A DNA stretch of 45,368 nucleotides from the NCBI RefSeq assembly GCF_000455325.1, contig NZ_HG322951.1, forward strand, positions 2,476,604-2,521,971, read 5' to 3'. Both the position numbers and the translations under genes were made by a program. A model generated the notes under the pieces. It was given only the letters and a program-made list of their open reading frames with translations. It was not told the DNA's origin and ran no database searches. This document shows, in pieces, positions 1-8,101 of this stretch. Position 1 is the first letter of the stretch. The number at the start of each line of letters is the position of its first letter. The DNA comes from Mycolicibacterium septicum DSM 44393 (GTDB lineage: Bacteria; Actinomycetota; Actinomycetes; Mycobacteriales; Mycobacteriaceae).

Positions 1-774
1 GATCACGTCGACGTTGTTGAGCAGCAGGCGATTGACCTTGACCGTGGGGATCTCGCCGCCGGTGAATCCGACCACCAGCAGTCGCCCGCCCACGGCCAGC
101 GACCGCAGTGAGTCGGTGAACCGGTCCCCGCCGACCGGGTCGAGGACGACGTCCACGCCACGGCCGCCGGTGAGTTCCTTTACCGCGTCGCGGAATCCCT
201 CGGCCAGCACCACATCCGATGCGCCTGCGGCCCTGGCGATCTCGGCCTTCTCCTCGGTGGACACCACCGCGATGGTGCGTGAGGCCCCCAGCGCCGGTGC
301 CAGCCGCAGGGCCGAGGTGCCGATCCCGCCTGCCGCGCCGTGTACCAGGACGGTCTCGCCCTCGGCCAGCCTGCCGCGGGTGCGCAACGCGAACTGCACC
401 GTCAGGTCGTTGAACAGGATGCCTGCGCCGGCCTCGAAAGACACGGCGTCCGGCAGCGCGAACACCCGCTCGGCGGGCAGTGCCACGACTTCGGCCATGC
501 CGCCGGACAACATGGTCAGGCCCAGCACGCGGTCACCGGCACGGACATGGGCATCGGCCGGGGCGCTGCGCACCACCCCGGCGACCTCGGCACCCGGGGT
601 GAACGGCAGGTCCGGCTTGTACTGGTAGAGCCCACGGGTCAGCAGGGTGTCCGGGAAGGCGACCCCGGCCGCGTGCACGTCGATCACCACGGTGTCGTCG
701 GCAGCGGGTTCCGCCACGTCGGCCACCCGCACAGCGTCGGGTCCGTCGAGTCGGGTGATCTGTGCTGCACGCAT
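1..774 (-). CDS. fadB4: FadB4-like NADPH:quinone oxidoreductase (3' end cut by window)
   Basis: Zinc-independent medium-chain dehydrogenase/reductase of the quinone oxidoreductase group, probably cytosolic and NADPH-linked. The first 258 residues are present; the family is about 320-330 long, so the C-terminus lies outside the window. The nucleotide-binding loop GAAGGIGT is at residues 146-153, and there are no zinc-binding cysteines. It begins MRAAQITRLDG; the ATG at 774 has a good ribosome site (AAGGAGA, 6 nt upstream). It diverges from the alcohol dehydrogenase at 844 across 69 bp that hold a palindrome. The sequence resembles M. tuberculosis FadB4 (Rv3141) as I remember it. However, it sits beyond the Rv3171c-like gene rather than beside nuo, so it could be a paralogue. 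The family is sure; the symbol is less so. Confidence 0.85.
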   Translation of the reverse strand, partial: MRAAQITRLDGPDAVRVADVAEPAADDTVVIDVHAAGVAFPDTLLTRGLYQYKPDLPFTPGAEVAGVVRSAPADAHVRAGDRVLGLTMLSGGMAEVVALPAERVFALPDAVSFEAGAGILFNDLTVQFALRTRGRLAEGETVLVHGAAGGIGTSALRLAPALGASRTIAVVSTEEKAEIARAAGASDVVLAEGFRDAVKELTGGRGVDVVLDPVGGDRFTDSLRSLAVGGRLLVVGFTGGEIPTVKVNRLLLNNVDVI

Positions 775-806
775 CGGTGTCTCCTTCAGGTGGGGTCGCC
801 AGCCAA

Positions 807-837
807 TTGTGACAGGTGTCAACTCGGTGGTTAGCAT
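807..837 (+). promoter_or_regulatory. Promoter of the 844 dehydrogenase, leaderless type
   Basis: The -10 box TAGCAT is at 832-837, and exactly 6 nt separate it from the ATG at 844, so transcription would start at or within a base or two of the start codon. A weak -35 (TTGTGA/TGTGAC) lies at 807-814. No Shine-Dalgarno sequence precedes the ATG, as expected for a leaderless mRNA. Confidence 0.5.
810..821. promoter_or_regulatory. Palindromic operator candidate TGACAGGTGTCA
   Basis: Perfect 5-bp inverted repeat (TGACA / TGTCA) with a 2-bp spacer in the divergent gap between the FadB4-like gene and the alcohol dehydrogenase. It lies between the likely -35 and -10 of the rightward gene, a typical position for a repressor site. 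The binding protein is not identifiable; no regulator gene is adjacent. Confidence 0.45.
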
Positions 838-843
838 CACCGG

Positions 844-1941
844 ATGCTCAACGCCCGCGCCGCGGTGGTGCTCGACGCCGGGGCCGATCCACGGCTCACC
901 GACGTTCAGATCCGGGAACCGCTCGGCGACGAAGTGCTGGTCCGCATCGACGCGGTGGGTATCTGCCACACCGACGTGAGCGTGGCCGCGCGCTTCCGCA
1001 AGCTGCCGATGGTGTTCGGCCACGAGGGCGCGGGCACCGTGGTGCAGGCCGGGCAGACTGCCACGCCGCGGGTCGGCGACCAGGTGGTTCTCACCTTCGC
1101 CAGTTGCGGCGCCTGCCGCAACTGCCAGGCTGATGCCCCGGCGTACTGCGAGCGTTCGACCGACCTCAACATGCGTGGTGGCCGCCGCGACGAGTCCAGT
1201 GCACTGCACGCCGGCGGTGCGCCCATCGGGGCTGGATTCTTCGGCCAGTCCAGCTTCTGCACCTATGCGATCGCCGGCAGTCGCAACGCGGTGGTGCTGT
1301 CCGAGCCGATCGACCCGGCGCTGGCGGCCCCGCTGGGCTGCAGCGTGCAGACCGGTGTCGGCGCCGTACTCAATGTGCTCGCGCCGCAACCCGCGGACGC
1401 GCTCGTGGTGTTCGGTGCCGGCGCTGTCGGGCTTTCGGCGGTCATGGGCGCCCGCATCGCGGGGTGCCGGACCATCGTCGCTGTCGACCCGATCGCGCAG
1501 CGGCGCACGCTGGCAAGCGAATTGGGCGCGACCGCGACGATCGACCCGACCACATCCGACACCGCTGCGGTCATCCTCGAGCTGACCGGGGGAGCAGCGG
1601 CCGCGGTCGACACCACCGCGCGGCCCGATGTTCTCGCCGTGGCGGTGGGAGTGCTGCGTGAGCGCGGAACCCTGGCGCTGCTGGGCCTCGGCGCGCTGAC
1701 CGCCGATCTGCCCGTCGCGGCCATCATGGGCAAGGGCCTGACCGTGCGCGGCGTGGTGGAGGGGGACAGCGATCCGCAGACCTTCATCCCGCGCCTCGTC
1801 GATCTGCACCGCCGTGGCGAACTTCCGCTCGACAAGTTCGTGAGCCGGTACCCGTTCGACGACTTCGACCGGGCCTGGGCTGCCGCCAAGGCCGCTGACG
1901 TGGTCAAACCCGTGCTGATCACCGGCGCGGCAAGCTCATGA
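844..1941 (+). CDS. Zinc-dependent alcohol dehydrogenase (MDR family)
   Basis: NAD(P)-dependent alcohol/aldehyde oxidoreductase of 365 residues, most like the aryl-alcohol dehydrogenase branch. Catalytic zinc ligands are C41 (GICHTD), H60-E61 (GHEG) and C166 (GCSVQTG). The structural zinc set C88-x2-C91-x2-C94-x7-C102 is complete. The Rossmann loop GAGAVG is at 191-196. It stands alone, 43 bp before the hydrolase gene, and diverges from the FadB4-like gene. The start is set by a -10 box 6 nt upstream (leaderless). The substrate cannot be told; aromatic or long-chain alcohols are usual for the branch. Confidence 0.9.
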   Translation: MLNARAAVVLDAGADPRLTDVQIREPLGDEVLVRIDAVGICHTDVSVAARFRKLPMVFGHEGAGTVVQAGQTATPRVGDQVVLTFASCGACRNCQADAPAYCERSTDLNMRGGRRDESSALHAGGAPIGAGFFGQSSFCTYAIAGSRNAVVLSEPIDPALAAPLGCSVQTGVGAVLNVLAPQPADALVVFGAGAVGLSAVMGARIAGCRTIVAVDPIAQRRTLASELGATATIDPTTSDTAAVILELTGGAAAAVDTTARPDVLAVAVGVLRERGTLALLGLGALTADLPVAAIMGKGLTVRGVVEGDSDPQTFIPRLVDLHRRGELPLDKFVSRYPFDDFDRAWAAAKAADVVKPVLITGAASS

Positions 1942-1969
1942 ATCCCCAGTTTCGCTTGGCGACGGCGCC

Positions 1970-1975
1970 TATGAT
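1970..1975 (+). promoter_or_regulatory. -10 box TATGAT before hpx-like gene
   Basis: A near-consensus -10 hexamer that ends 9 nt before the ATG at 1985. A start about 7 nt downstream would give a 2-3 nt leader. The GGAG at 1977-1980 is too close to the ATG (4 nt) to be an ordinary ribosome site. No clear -35 is visible. Confidence 0.4.
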
Positions 1976-1984
1976 CGGAGCAGC

Positions 1985-2908
1985 ATGACCCTTCCTCAGC
2001 TACCACCGGGACGCAACGTCGAGGTTCGCGCCATCGACGGAGTGCGGCTGCATGCCGAGGTGTTCGGGCCCGAGGACGGCTACCCGATCGTGCTGGCCCA
2101 CGGCATCACCTGTGCCATCGGGGTCTGGGCCCACCAGATCGCCGATCTGGCCGCCGACTACCGCGTGATCGCCTACGACCATCGCGGGCACGGCCGCAGC
2201 GAGACTCCGCACGGACGTCACCGGTACAGCCTCAACCACCTCGCCGCCGACCTGGACGCGGTGCTCGACGCCACGCTGAAGCCCGGTGAGCGGGCCATCA
2301 TCGCGGGACATTCGATGGGCGGCATCGCGATCACCTCATGGTCGCAGCGCTATCCGACCCGGGTGGCCGCCCGTGCCGACGCGGTCGCGCTGATCAACAC
2401 CACCACCGGGGACCTGCTGCGCCATGTGAAACTGGCGCCCGTCCCCGCCCCGCTGTCGGCGGCGCGCATCCGCGCGGCCGGCACCTTCCTCAAGACCTTC
2501 GGTGCCACGCCGGTGCCCCACCTCGCCGACGGACCGAACAAGCGGTTTGTGGCCTACCTGGCCGTGGGCCGCGACGCCGAACCGTGGGTCGCCGAGTTCG
2601 TGCACCACCTTTTCGCCGCCACGCCACCGGCCAGTCGTGGCGGCTGGGCCCGCGCTCTCGTGGACAGTTTGGGGCCCACGCACATCTCGCTGCGTAACCT
2701 CGTCGTCCCGACGCTGGTGATCGGCAGCACCAGGGACCGGCTGCTGCCGATCGTCGCCTCACGCCGCATCGCCACCGACGCGCCGAACCTCGCCTCCTTC
2801 GTGGAGCTGTCGGGAGGTCACTGCGCGATTCTCGAGCGGCCGGACGAGGTCAGCGCCCACTTGCGTCGTCTTACCGAATCCGTTGCGACACAGCGCCGTA
2901 TCGGCTGA
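1985..2908 (+). CDS. hpx: Alpha/beta hydrolase, Hpx-like (Rv3171c-type)
   Basis: A 307-residue alpha/beta-hydrolase with the complete triad: nucleophile S110 in GHSMGG, acid D251 in STRD, and H279 in SGGHC. HG at 39-40 (LAHG) forms the oxyanion region. There is no signal peptide, so it should be cytosolic. The family includes cofactor-free haloperoxidases and esterases, and the true substrate is unknown. It converges on the amine oxidase gene with only 7 bp between the stop codons. The pair matches Rv3171c (hpx) next to Rv3170 (aofH) in M. tuberculosis, which is why the symbol is used. Confidence 0.85.
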   Translation: MTLPQLPPGRNVEVRAIDGVRLHAEVFGPEDGYPIVLAHGITCAIGVWAHQIADLAADYRVIAYDHRGHGRSETPHGRHRYSLNHLAADLDAVLDATLKPGERAIIAGHSMGGIAITSWSQRYPTRVAARADAVALINTTTGDLLRHVKLAPVPAPLSAARIRAAGTFLKTFGATPVPHLADGPNKRFVAYLAVGRDAEPWVAEFVHHLFAATPPASRGGWARALVDSLGPTHISLRNLVVPTLVIGSTRDRLLPIVASRRIATDAPNLASFVELSGGHCAILERPDEVSAHLRRLTESVATQRRIG

Positions 2909-2915
2909 GGCTAAA

Positions 2916-4268
2916 TCAGCCGGCCAGCAGCCCGGCCACCTCGTCCGCGGCTCGCTGTCCCGACCGCACCGCACCGTCGAGGAAACCGGTCCACACATCG
3001 GCGGTCTCGGTGCCGGCCCAGTGAATGGCGTCCACCGGTTCGCGCAGCCACCGACCGTACTGCGTCCACGATCCCGGCGGCACCGCCGCCGTCGGCCCAC
3101 CGGGTGCGAATTGTTCTGTGCTCCAACAGTGATCGACGTAGTCGGTCGGCTGTAGCGCCGCATCGCCGAACAGGGTCGCGAACCCGGACAGGGCCTGCTC
3201 GCGTCGTTCATCCGGTGACAACCGGTCGAACGTGCGGGAATCGGTGAACCCGAGCAGGATTCCGGGGCCACCGTCGCCCGGGCTGACATCGAAGGTGATG
3301 AACACCGGGCCCTCATCGGACAATGCCTCGCCCGAGCAGCCGTTGGCGCGCCAGAACGGTCGGTCATAGGCGGCGTAGGCCTTGCTGAGGTTGCCCTGCG
3401 GCCAGTTCGCCGCCAGTTCGGCGTAGGGCTCGGGCAGCGGTGGGCTGAACTCGATCCCGGTCCGGTGCTGGGGCGGGATCGCCACGATCACCGCGCGTGC
3501 CTGCACCTCGCCGGCCGGGCTACTCACCGCCACAGTGCCGTCGGGGCGTCGTTCGATGCGGCCCACCGGGGAGTTGAGCACCACTCGCTCTCCGAGTTCC
3601 TCGGCGATCTTGCACGCGATCTGCTGGGTACCGCCCGGAAACCGGTCCTGCTGGGCGCCGCCGCGGACGTCGAGCATGCGGTCCAGCCCGCCCGCGGCCT
3701 TGACGTAGCGGGCGGCGTGCAGCATCGACACCTCGTCGGGCTCGGCGCCCCAGGTGACCCGGGACATGATCGCCATGAGGTTGCGCGTCGATGCGTTGGC
3801 ACCGGCCGAGCGCAGCCACTGCTCCAGCGTGAGCTCGTCGAGTTTCTGGGCGTTGGGGCTCTTCCACGGCTCGTTGACGCGGATCAGCCGGCAGAGCCGT
3901 TCGAAGCGCCACTGGATGCGGGAGACGTCGAAGAGTTCCATCATCGACAGGCGGGGGATGGTGCTGCGGTAGGCCCGCACCCGCCCGTGCCACAGGATCA
4001 GGTTCTTGCCGCGGTCGTAGGTGGGCACGGTGTCGCACCCGAGTTCGTCGGCCAGCGCCAGCACAGCGTCCTGGGTGGGGCCGACGAACGTGCCGCCCAG
4101 GTCGACCGGCACCCCGGCGATCTCGGTGGTCGACGAGCGCCCGCCCACGCGGTCACGGCCCTCCAGCACCACCACCTGGTGTCCGAGCCGGACCAGGGCG
4201 CGGGCGGCGGACAAGCCGGCGAAGCCGGCGCCGACAACGACGACGTCGGTGCTGGTTGGGATGCTCAC
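2916..4268 (-). CDS. aofH: Flavin-containing monoamine oxidase (AofH-like)
   Basis: A 450-residue FAD amine oxidase. The dinucleotide-binding motif [10 protein letters not shown] is at about residues 9-19, followed by the acidic end of beta 2 (VLEGRD) and the RVGGR motif (about 41-45). The C-terminal FAD segment reads HWAGTET (about 418-424). The region has no cysteine like the one that binds FAD covalently in animal MAO, so FAD is probably non-covalent. The start is GTG at 4268 (GTGAGCATC). It diverges from the gene at 4287 with 18 bp between start codons, so the two promoters must overlap the coding ends. The likely Rv3170 counterpart; the amine substrate is unknown. Confidence 0.88.
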   Translation of the reverse strand: MSIPTSTDVVVVGAGFAGLSAARALVRLGHQVVVLEGRDRVGGRSSTTEIAGVPVDLGGTFVGPTQDAVLALADELGCDTVPTYDRGKNLILWHGRVRAYRSTIPRLSMMELFDVSRIQWRFERLCRLIRVNEPWKSPNAQKLDELTLEQWLRSAGANASTRNLMAIMSRVTWGAEPDEVSMLHAARYVKAAGGLDRMLDVRGGAQQDRFPGGTQQIACKIAEELGERVVLNSPVGRIERRPDGTVAVSSPAGEVQARAVIVAIPPQHRTGIEFSPPLPEPYAELAANWPQGNLSKAYAAYDRPFWRANGCSGEALSDEGPVFITFDVSPGDGGPGILLGFTDSRTFDRLSPDERREQALSGFATLFGDAALQPTDYVDHCWSTEQFAPGGPTAAVPPGSWTQYGRWLREPVDAIHWAGTETADVWTGFLDGAVRSGQRAADEVAGLLAG

Positions 4269-4273
4269 CTGTC

Positions 4274-4279
4274 TAGGCT
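4274..4279 (+). promoter_or_regulatory. -10 box TAGGCT, leaderless GTG start
   Basis: TAGGCT followed by 7 nt and then GTG at 4287. The whole gap to the divergent aofH start is 18 bp, so there is no room for a leader with a ribosome site. The -35 must lie inside the aofH 5' coding end. Confidence 0.55.
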
Positions 4280-4286
4280 CTCACGC

Positions 4287-5267
4287 GTGAAGGTCATGAC
4301 AGCGTTGTTCGGGCCGCAAGACGCGATCGGCCGTGCCGCGGCCCTGCGCGAGGCCGGTGCCACCGGAGTGTTCACGTTCGAGGGGCCACACGATGTGTTC
4401 ACCCCCTTGACGCTGGCGAGCACCGTCGGGGGTCTCGATCTGATGACTAACGTGGCAATTGCGTTTCCCCGCAACCCGATTCACCTGGCGCACCAGGCCA
4501 TCGACCACCAGATCCTGTCCGGCGGGCGGTTCACCCTCGGGCTCGGCACCCAGATCCGCGCCCAGATCGAGAAGCGGTTCGGCGCGGAGTTCGACCGGCC
4601 GGTGGCCCGGATGTCCGAGTTCGTCGCGGCGTTGCGGGCGATCTTCGCGGCCTGGGACACCGGCGAGCGGCTCGATTTTCGGGGCGAGTACTACCGGCAC
4701 ACCCTGATGACTCCGACGTTCACTCCCCGGGACAACCCTTACGGTCCGCCGCCGATCTATGTCGGCGCGCTGGGGCCGCGGCTGACCCGGGCCACCGCGC
4801 AGTTCGCCGACGGCCTGCTGGTGATGCCGTTCGGGTCCAAGCGGTTCCTGCACGAGGCGACGTTGCCCGCGGTGCGGAACGGGCTCGCCGCCGCCGGACG
4901 TGACCAGGGGGAGCTGGCCATAGTCCCGGAGATCATCGTGTCGGCCGGCGACGATCATGACGCGGCGCGACGGCTGCTCGCCTTCTACGGCTCGACGCCG
5001 GCCTATCGCCCGGTGCTGGAGGTACACGGGTGGGGCGATCTGCAGCCCGAGCTCAACGCGCTGTCCAAGCAGGGGCGGTGGCAGGAGATGGGTTCGCTGA
5101 TCGACGACGAGGTGCTGCACACCATCGCGGCCTGCGGTAGCCCCGCCGACATCGCCGCCCACATCCGGGACCGGGTGGGCGGGGTGTCCGACCGGATCTG
5201 CCTGTACCAACCCGGTCCGATCGCGGTGGATTCGCTTGCCCAGATCGTTGACGCGCTGCGCGACTGA
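4287..5267 (+). CDS. LLM-class F420-dependent oxidoreductase (TIGR03617-like)
   Basis: A 326-residue luciferase-like (beta/alpha)8-barrel oxidoreductase. It begins MKVMTALFG, contains the usual AFPRNP segment at about 58-63 and LGLGTQIR at about 85-92, and ends with the C-terminal repeat of the bacterial-luciferase superfamily. Members of this group in mycobacteria generally use coenzyme F420; that is family knowledge, not visible in residues here. The open frame extends far upstream (to 3465), but that part is antisense to aofH; GTG 4287 with a -10 box just upstream is the sensible start. A monooxygenase gene follows 44 bp downstream with its own ribosome site. Confidence 0.85.
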   Translation: MKVMTALFGPQDAIGRAAALREAGATGVFTFEGPHDVFTPLTLASTVGGLDLMTNVAIAFPRNPIHLAHQAIDHQILSGGRFTLGLGTQIRAQIEKRFGAEFDRPVARMSEFVAALRAIFAAWDTGERLDFRGEYYRHTLMTPTFTPRDNPYGPPPIYVGALGPRLTRATAQFADGLLVMPFGSKRFLHEATLPAVRNGLAAAGRDQGELAIVPEIIVSAGDDHDAARRLLAFYGSTPAYRPVLEVHGWGDLQPELNALSKQGRWQEMGSLIDDEVLHTIAACGSPADIAAHIRDRVGGVSDRICLYQPGPIAVDSLAQIVDALRD

Positions 5268-5305
5268 GCACATAGGGTGGTGGTACTGCGCGGGACCAAA
5301 GGAGG
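5248..5305 (+). promoter_or_regulatory. Promoter and strong ribosome site for the BVMO gene
   Basis: TTGACG (5248-5253), a 19-nt spacer, then TAGGGT (5273-5278) form a plausible sigma-A promoter overlapping the end of the upstream gene. AAAGGAGG at 5298-5305 is a near-perfect Shine-Dalgarno sequence, 6 nt before ATG 5312, and fixes that start. Confidence 0.5.
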
Positions 5306-5311
5306 TTCGCC

Positions 5312-6799
5312 ATGGACGGTGCGCGTCGCGCTGCGGATCCGGACTACTCGGATGTGCTCATCATCGGGGCGGGGATCTCAGGGTTGGGCGCGGCCTACCG
5401 CGTCCATGAGAAGAGCCCCGGGCTGACCTACACCGTGCTGGAACGCCGGGAGCGGATCGGTGGCACTTGGGACCTGTTCCGCTACCCGGGGATCCGCTCC
5501 GACAGTGACATCTTCACGCTGAGCTTCCCGTACCAGCCGTGGACCAAGCCGGAGAACGTGGCCGACGGTGACGACATCCGCGACTACCTGACCGAGACCG
5601 CCCGGGCGCACGGCATCGACCGTCACATCCGGTTCAACACCCATGTGCTGTCGGCGGATTGGGATCCGGACACCGACACCTGGACCGTTCAGGCCGAACA
5701 GGACGGCCAGGCCGTCACCTACCGGGCCCGGTTCCTGTTCTTCGGCACCGGTTACTACAACTACGACGAGCCCTACACCCCGGAATTCCCCGGTATGGAG
5801 AACTTCGGCGGCGAGGTGGTGCACCCGCAGTTCTGGCCGGAATCGCTGGACTACTCCGGCAAGCGTGTCGTGGTGATCGGCAGCGGGGCCACCGCGGTCA
5901 GTTTGGTGCCCGCGCTGGCACAACAGGCCGGCCACGTGACGATGCTGCAGCGGTCACCGACCTACATGGTGGCGGCGGACCGCGTTGTTCCATCGGTGCA
6001 AGCGATCCGGAAATACCTGCCGCGCAAGCTATCCCATCAAGTTGTGCGGTTCCGCAACGCGATGATCCACGTGCTGAGCTATTTCTTCTTCCGCAAGGCA
6101 CCCGGTCTCGGTCGCAGCTACCTGCGCAAGCAGATCGTGGCGGCATTGCCCGAGGGCTATCCCGTCGACGTGCATTTCAAGCCGCGCTACAACCCGTGGG
6201 ATCAGCGGTTGTGCCTGGTGCTCGACGGTGATCTGTTCGCGGACATCAGTGACGGCCGGGTCGAGGTCGTCACCGATCACATCGACCACATCGATGCCAC
6301 GGGCATCGTGCTGAAATCCGGTGCGCGGGTGGACGCGGACGTGATCGTCACCGCGACCGGCCTGCAACTGCAGGCGCTCGGCGGCATCAGGATCGCGGTC
6401 GACGGGAACGAGGTCAAGCCGACCGAGCGGTTCGTCTACAAGGAGTTCCTGCTGGAGGACGTTCCGAACCTGGCCTGGTGCATCGGCTACACCAACGCGT
6501 CGTGGACGCTGCGGGCCGACATGACCGCCCGGGCCTTCGCAAACCTGCTGGCGTACATGGGTGCTCACGGCTACACCCATGCCTATCCGCACAAGGGTGC
6601 GGCGCCGATGCCGGAGAAGCGCACGTGGGATCTGGAGGCCGGCTACATCCAGCGTTCCGAGCACGCGTTGCCGCGGTCGGGCACCAAACGGCCGTGGCAC
6701 GTGCGGCACAACTATGTGCTCGACGCGATCGACCACCGCTTCGACCGTATCGACGAGTCCATGGTGTTCGGCCGCGCACCCGTCACTGCCGCTTCCTAG
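5312..6799 (+). CDS. EthA/MymA-type Baeyer-Villiger flavin monooxygenase
   Basis: A 495-residue class B flavoprotein monooxygenase. The FAD site GAGISG is at 19-24, then GGTWDLFRYPGIRSDSD (50-66), typical of EthA and MymA. The Baeyer-Villiger fingerprint FxGxxxHxxxW is complete (F165, G167, H171, W175), and the NADPH site GSGATA is at 190-195. It should convert ketones to esters or oxidise sulfur or nitrogen groups using NADPH and O2. In M. tuberculosis EthA activates ethionamide and MymA acts on envelope lipids. No EthR-type repressor gene is adjacent, so I do not call it ethA. It ends 64 bp before a convergent AraC gene, and the gap is filled by a palindrome. Confidence 0.9.
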   Translation: MDGARRAADPDYSDVLIIGAGISGLGAAYRVHEKSPGLTYTVLERRERIGGTWDLFRYPGIRSDSDIFTLSFPYQPWTKPENVADGDDIRDYLTETARAHGIDRHIRFNTHVLSADWDPDTDTWTVQAEQDGQAVTYRARFLFFGTGYYNYDEPYTPEFPGMENFGGEVVHPQFWPESLDYSGKRVVVIGSGATAVSLVPALAQQAGHVTMLQRSPTYMVAADRVVPSVQAIRKYLPRKLSHQVVRFRNAMIHVLSYFFFRKAPGLGRSYLRKQIVAALPEGYPVDVHFKPRYNPWDQRLCLVLDGDLFADISDGRVEVVTDHIDHIDATGIVLKSGARVDADVIVTATGLQLQALGGIRIAVDGNEVKPTERFVYKEFLLEDVPNLAWCIGYTNASWTLRADMTARAFANLLAYMGAHGYTHAYPHKGAAPMPEKRTWDLEAGYIQRSEHALPRSGTKRPWHVRHNYVLDAIDHRFDRIDESMVFGRAPVTAAS

Positions 6800-6805
6800 G
6801 CACCG

Positions 6806-6863
6806 CGAGCGACCGTGTCTGTACGCCGACACGCCGCATTTCGCGTACCTGTGCGGTCGCTCG
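6806..6863. repeat. 58-bp palindromic element, copy A (21-16-21)
   Basis: The arms 6806-6826 and 6843-6863 pair at 16 of 21 positions, with three more G-U pairs in the plus-strand RNA; the loop is 16 nt. The outer arm is CGAGCGACCG. It fills the gap between the stop codons of two convergent genes almost exactly. Read on the minus strand it matches copy C at 16 of 21 arm positions, and its loop starts with the same GAAATGC. It probably works as a bidirectional terminator, or is a dispersed palindrome with that effect. Confidence 0.7.
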
Positions 6864-7619
6864 TCAGGGGGTGCGGATGCGCAGTCCCGTCGTCAGCAGC
6901 TGTGTCGCCGACAGCCCGAAGGTGGTCTTGAAGGTGTCGGCCAGGTGCGACGGGCTGGCGAATCCGGAATCGGCCGCCGCTGCGGTCAGATTCTGTCCTG
7001 CCGCCACGGCGGTACCCGCTGACACGAGCCTGCTCCACATCCGGTAACGGCGGAGGCTGGTGCCGGCCTCACGCCGGAACAGATGCAGGAACCGCGACTC
7101 GGACAACCCAGCGGCGGCCGCGAACTCACGCGCCGATACCGCTGCCGCCGGGTCTTCGCGAATCTGCTTGGCCACCAGCTCGATCCGGGGATCGATCCGA
7201 TGGGGTGTGTCCGGGGCGGCCAGGTCCAGCCAGCGCCGGGCGGCGTCGTCGTCGTCCGGCCTCGCCGTCAGGACGTGCTCGGCGGCGTGACCGACGCCGA
7301 TGCTGCCGCGGAAGTCGGAAAACTGCCGACGGCACGACGCGCTGCGCTGCGAACTGGGATCGAGATAGCACGACACCAACCCACCCTGCATCGACAGGTG
7401 ATGGGTGAGCCGCGGTGGGATCAGCACGCTGCGAGCGACGATCGCGTTGCCCTGCACCGTCACCGTCAGCGGTCCGTCGACCCCGGCAGCCATGCACCAC
7501 ACGGATCCGGAATGCGGCTGCAGACCGAGACCGGGCCCGGAATAGAGCGCCTGCCCCGGCCACAGCCACACCGTGGGGCAGCAGGTTTGTGGAAGCGCAG
7601 GCACGGGTTCAGTCTGCAT
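6864..7619 (-). CDS. AraC-family transcriptional regulator
   Basis: A 251-residue regulator. An N-terminal sensing domain (about 1-110, cupin-like) is followed by a C-terminal AraC DNA-binding domain (about 145-245) with two helix-turn-helix units: REFAAAAGLSESRFLHLFRR and then LTAAAADSGFASPSHLADTF. The conserved GFASPSHL signature of the second unit is intact. It diverges from a small membrane-protein gene (start codons 33 bp apart), the likeliest target together with itself. The ligand is unknown. Confidence 0.88.
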   Translation of the reverse strand: MQTEPVPALPQTCCPTVWLWPGQALYSGPGLGLQPHSGSVWCMAAGVDGPLTVTVQGNAIVARSVLIPPRLTHHLSMQGGLVSCYLDPSSQRSASCRRQFSDFRGSIGVGHAAEHVLTARPDDDDAARRWLDLAAPDTPHRIDPRIELVAKQIREDPAAAVSAREFAAAAGLSESRFLHLFRREAGTSLRRYRMWSRLVSAGTAVAAGQNLTAAAADSGFASPSHLADTFKTTFGLSATQLLTTGLRIRTP

Positions 7620-7652
7620 GCTGAGCGGGACAACGTGAACAGGAGGCTTACC

Positions 7653-8018
7653 GTGGTCGTCGCAGTGATCGTCGTGGTCGGGGTGTTCTTCCTCGGCATG
7701 GGTGTGTACGCGCTGGCAGCTCCGCAGGCGATCCTGCGTCCCTTCGACTACGACCTGAGGACTGCCGCGGCCCGCGCGGAAGTCCGTGGCGTGTACGGCG
7801 GCTTCGGTCTTGCCATCGCCGCGGTGCTGGCTTACGCGGCGATGGCGCCGGGGGAGGTGCGCACCGGGATACTGATCACGGTCGGTGCCGCACTGGCCGG
7901 AATGGCAGTCGGCCGTGCCGTCTCGGCGGTGTTCGACGAGCGGACGGCCTTCTACCCCAACTGGTTCTACTGCCTGGTAGAGGCGATCGGCGCGGGCGCG
8001 CTGTTCTGGGCGGCCTAG
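7653..8018 (+). CDS. Small four-helix membrane protein, DUF4345-like
   Basis: A 121-residue integral membrane protein with about four hydrophobic helices (residues 2-22, 45-65, 70-90, 102-120) and conserved polar spots (RPFDYD, EVRGVYGG, FYPNWFYCLVE) of the DUF4345 type. No enzymatic function is known. The start is GTG 7653, because AGGAGG at 7641-7646 sits 6 nt upstream; an in-frame GTG at 7635 has no ribosome site. It diverges from the AraC gene and may be its target. It converges on the gene at 8102, separated by palindrome copy B. Confidence 0.75.
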   Translation: MVVAVIVVVGVFFLGMGVYALAAPQAILRPFDYDLRTAAARAEVRGVYGGFGLAIAAVLAYAAMAPGEVRTGILITVGAALAGMAVGRAVSAVFDERTAFYPNWFYCLVEAIGAGALFWAA

Positions 8019-8027
8019 CCGTCCTGC

Positions 8028-8085
8028 CGAGCAGACGCATATGTACCCGGAAACTCACAATGTGGGGTACATACGCGTCTGCTCG
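8028..8085. repeat. 58-bp palindromic element, copy B (21-16-21)
   Basis: Arms 8028-8048 and 8065-8085 match at 20 of 21 positions (outer part CGAGCAGACGC) around a 16-nt loop. The single mismatch (A39/C74 of the 8000 block) becomes a G-U pair in minus-strand RNA. It lies between convergent genes. Its right arm matches that of copy C at 19 of 21 positions. Confidence 0.8.
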
Positions 8086-8101
8086 CGCGAAGAAATGTGA
8101 C

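Noticed and set aside
3465..4286. Long in-frame N-terminal extension of the F420-type oxidoreductase
   Set aside because: It is the antisense of aofH, has no family similarity and would place the start inside another gene; GTG 4287 with a -10 box fits the family N-terminus.
3870..5273. Minus-strand 330-codon frame opposite the F420-type oxidoreductase (4281-5273)
   Set aside because: No recognisable domain and low-complexity composition; the plus-strand gene is clear.
5312..6799. Naming the Baeyer-Villiger monooxygenase ethA
   Set aside because: It is similar to both EthA and MymA, and no EthR-type gene diverges from it; the sequence alone does not decide.
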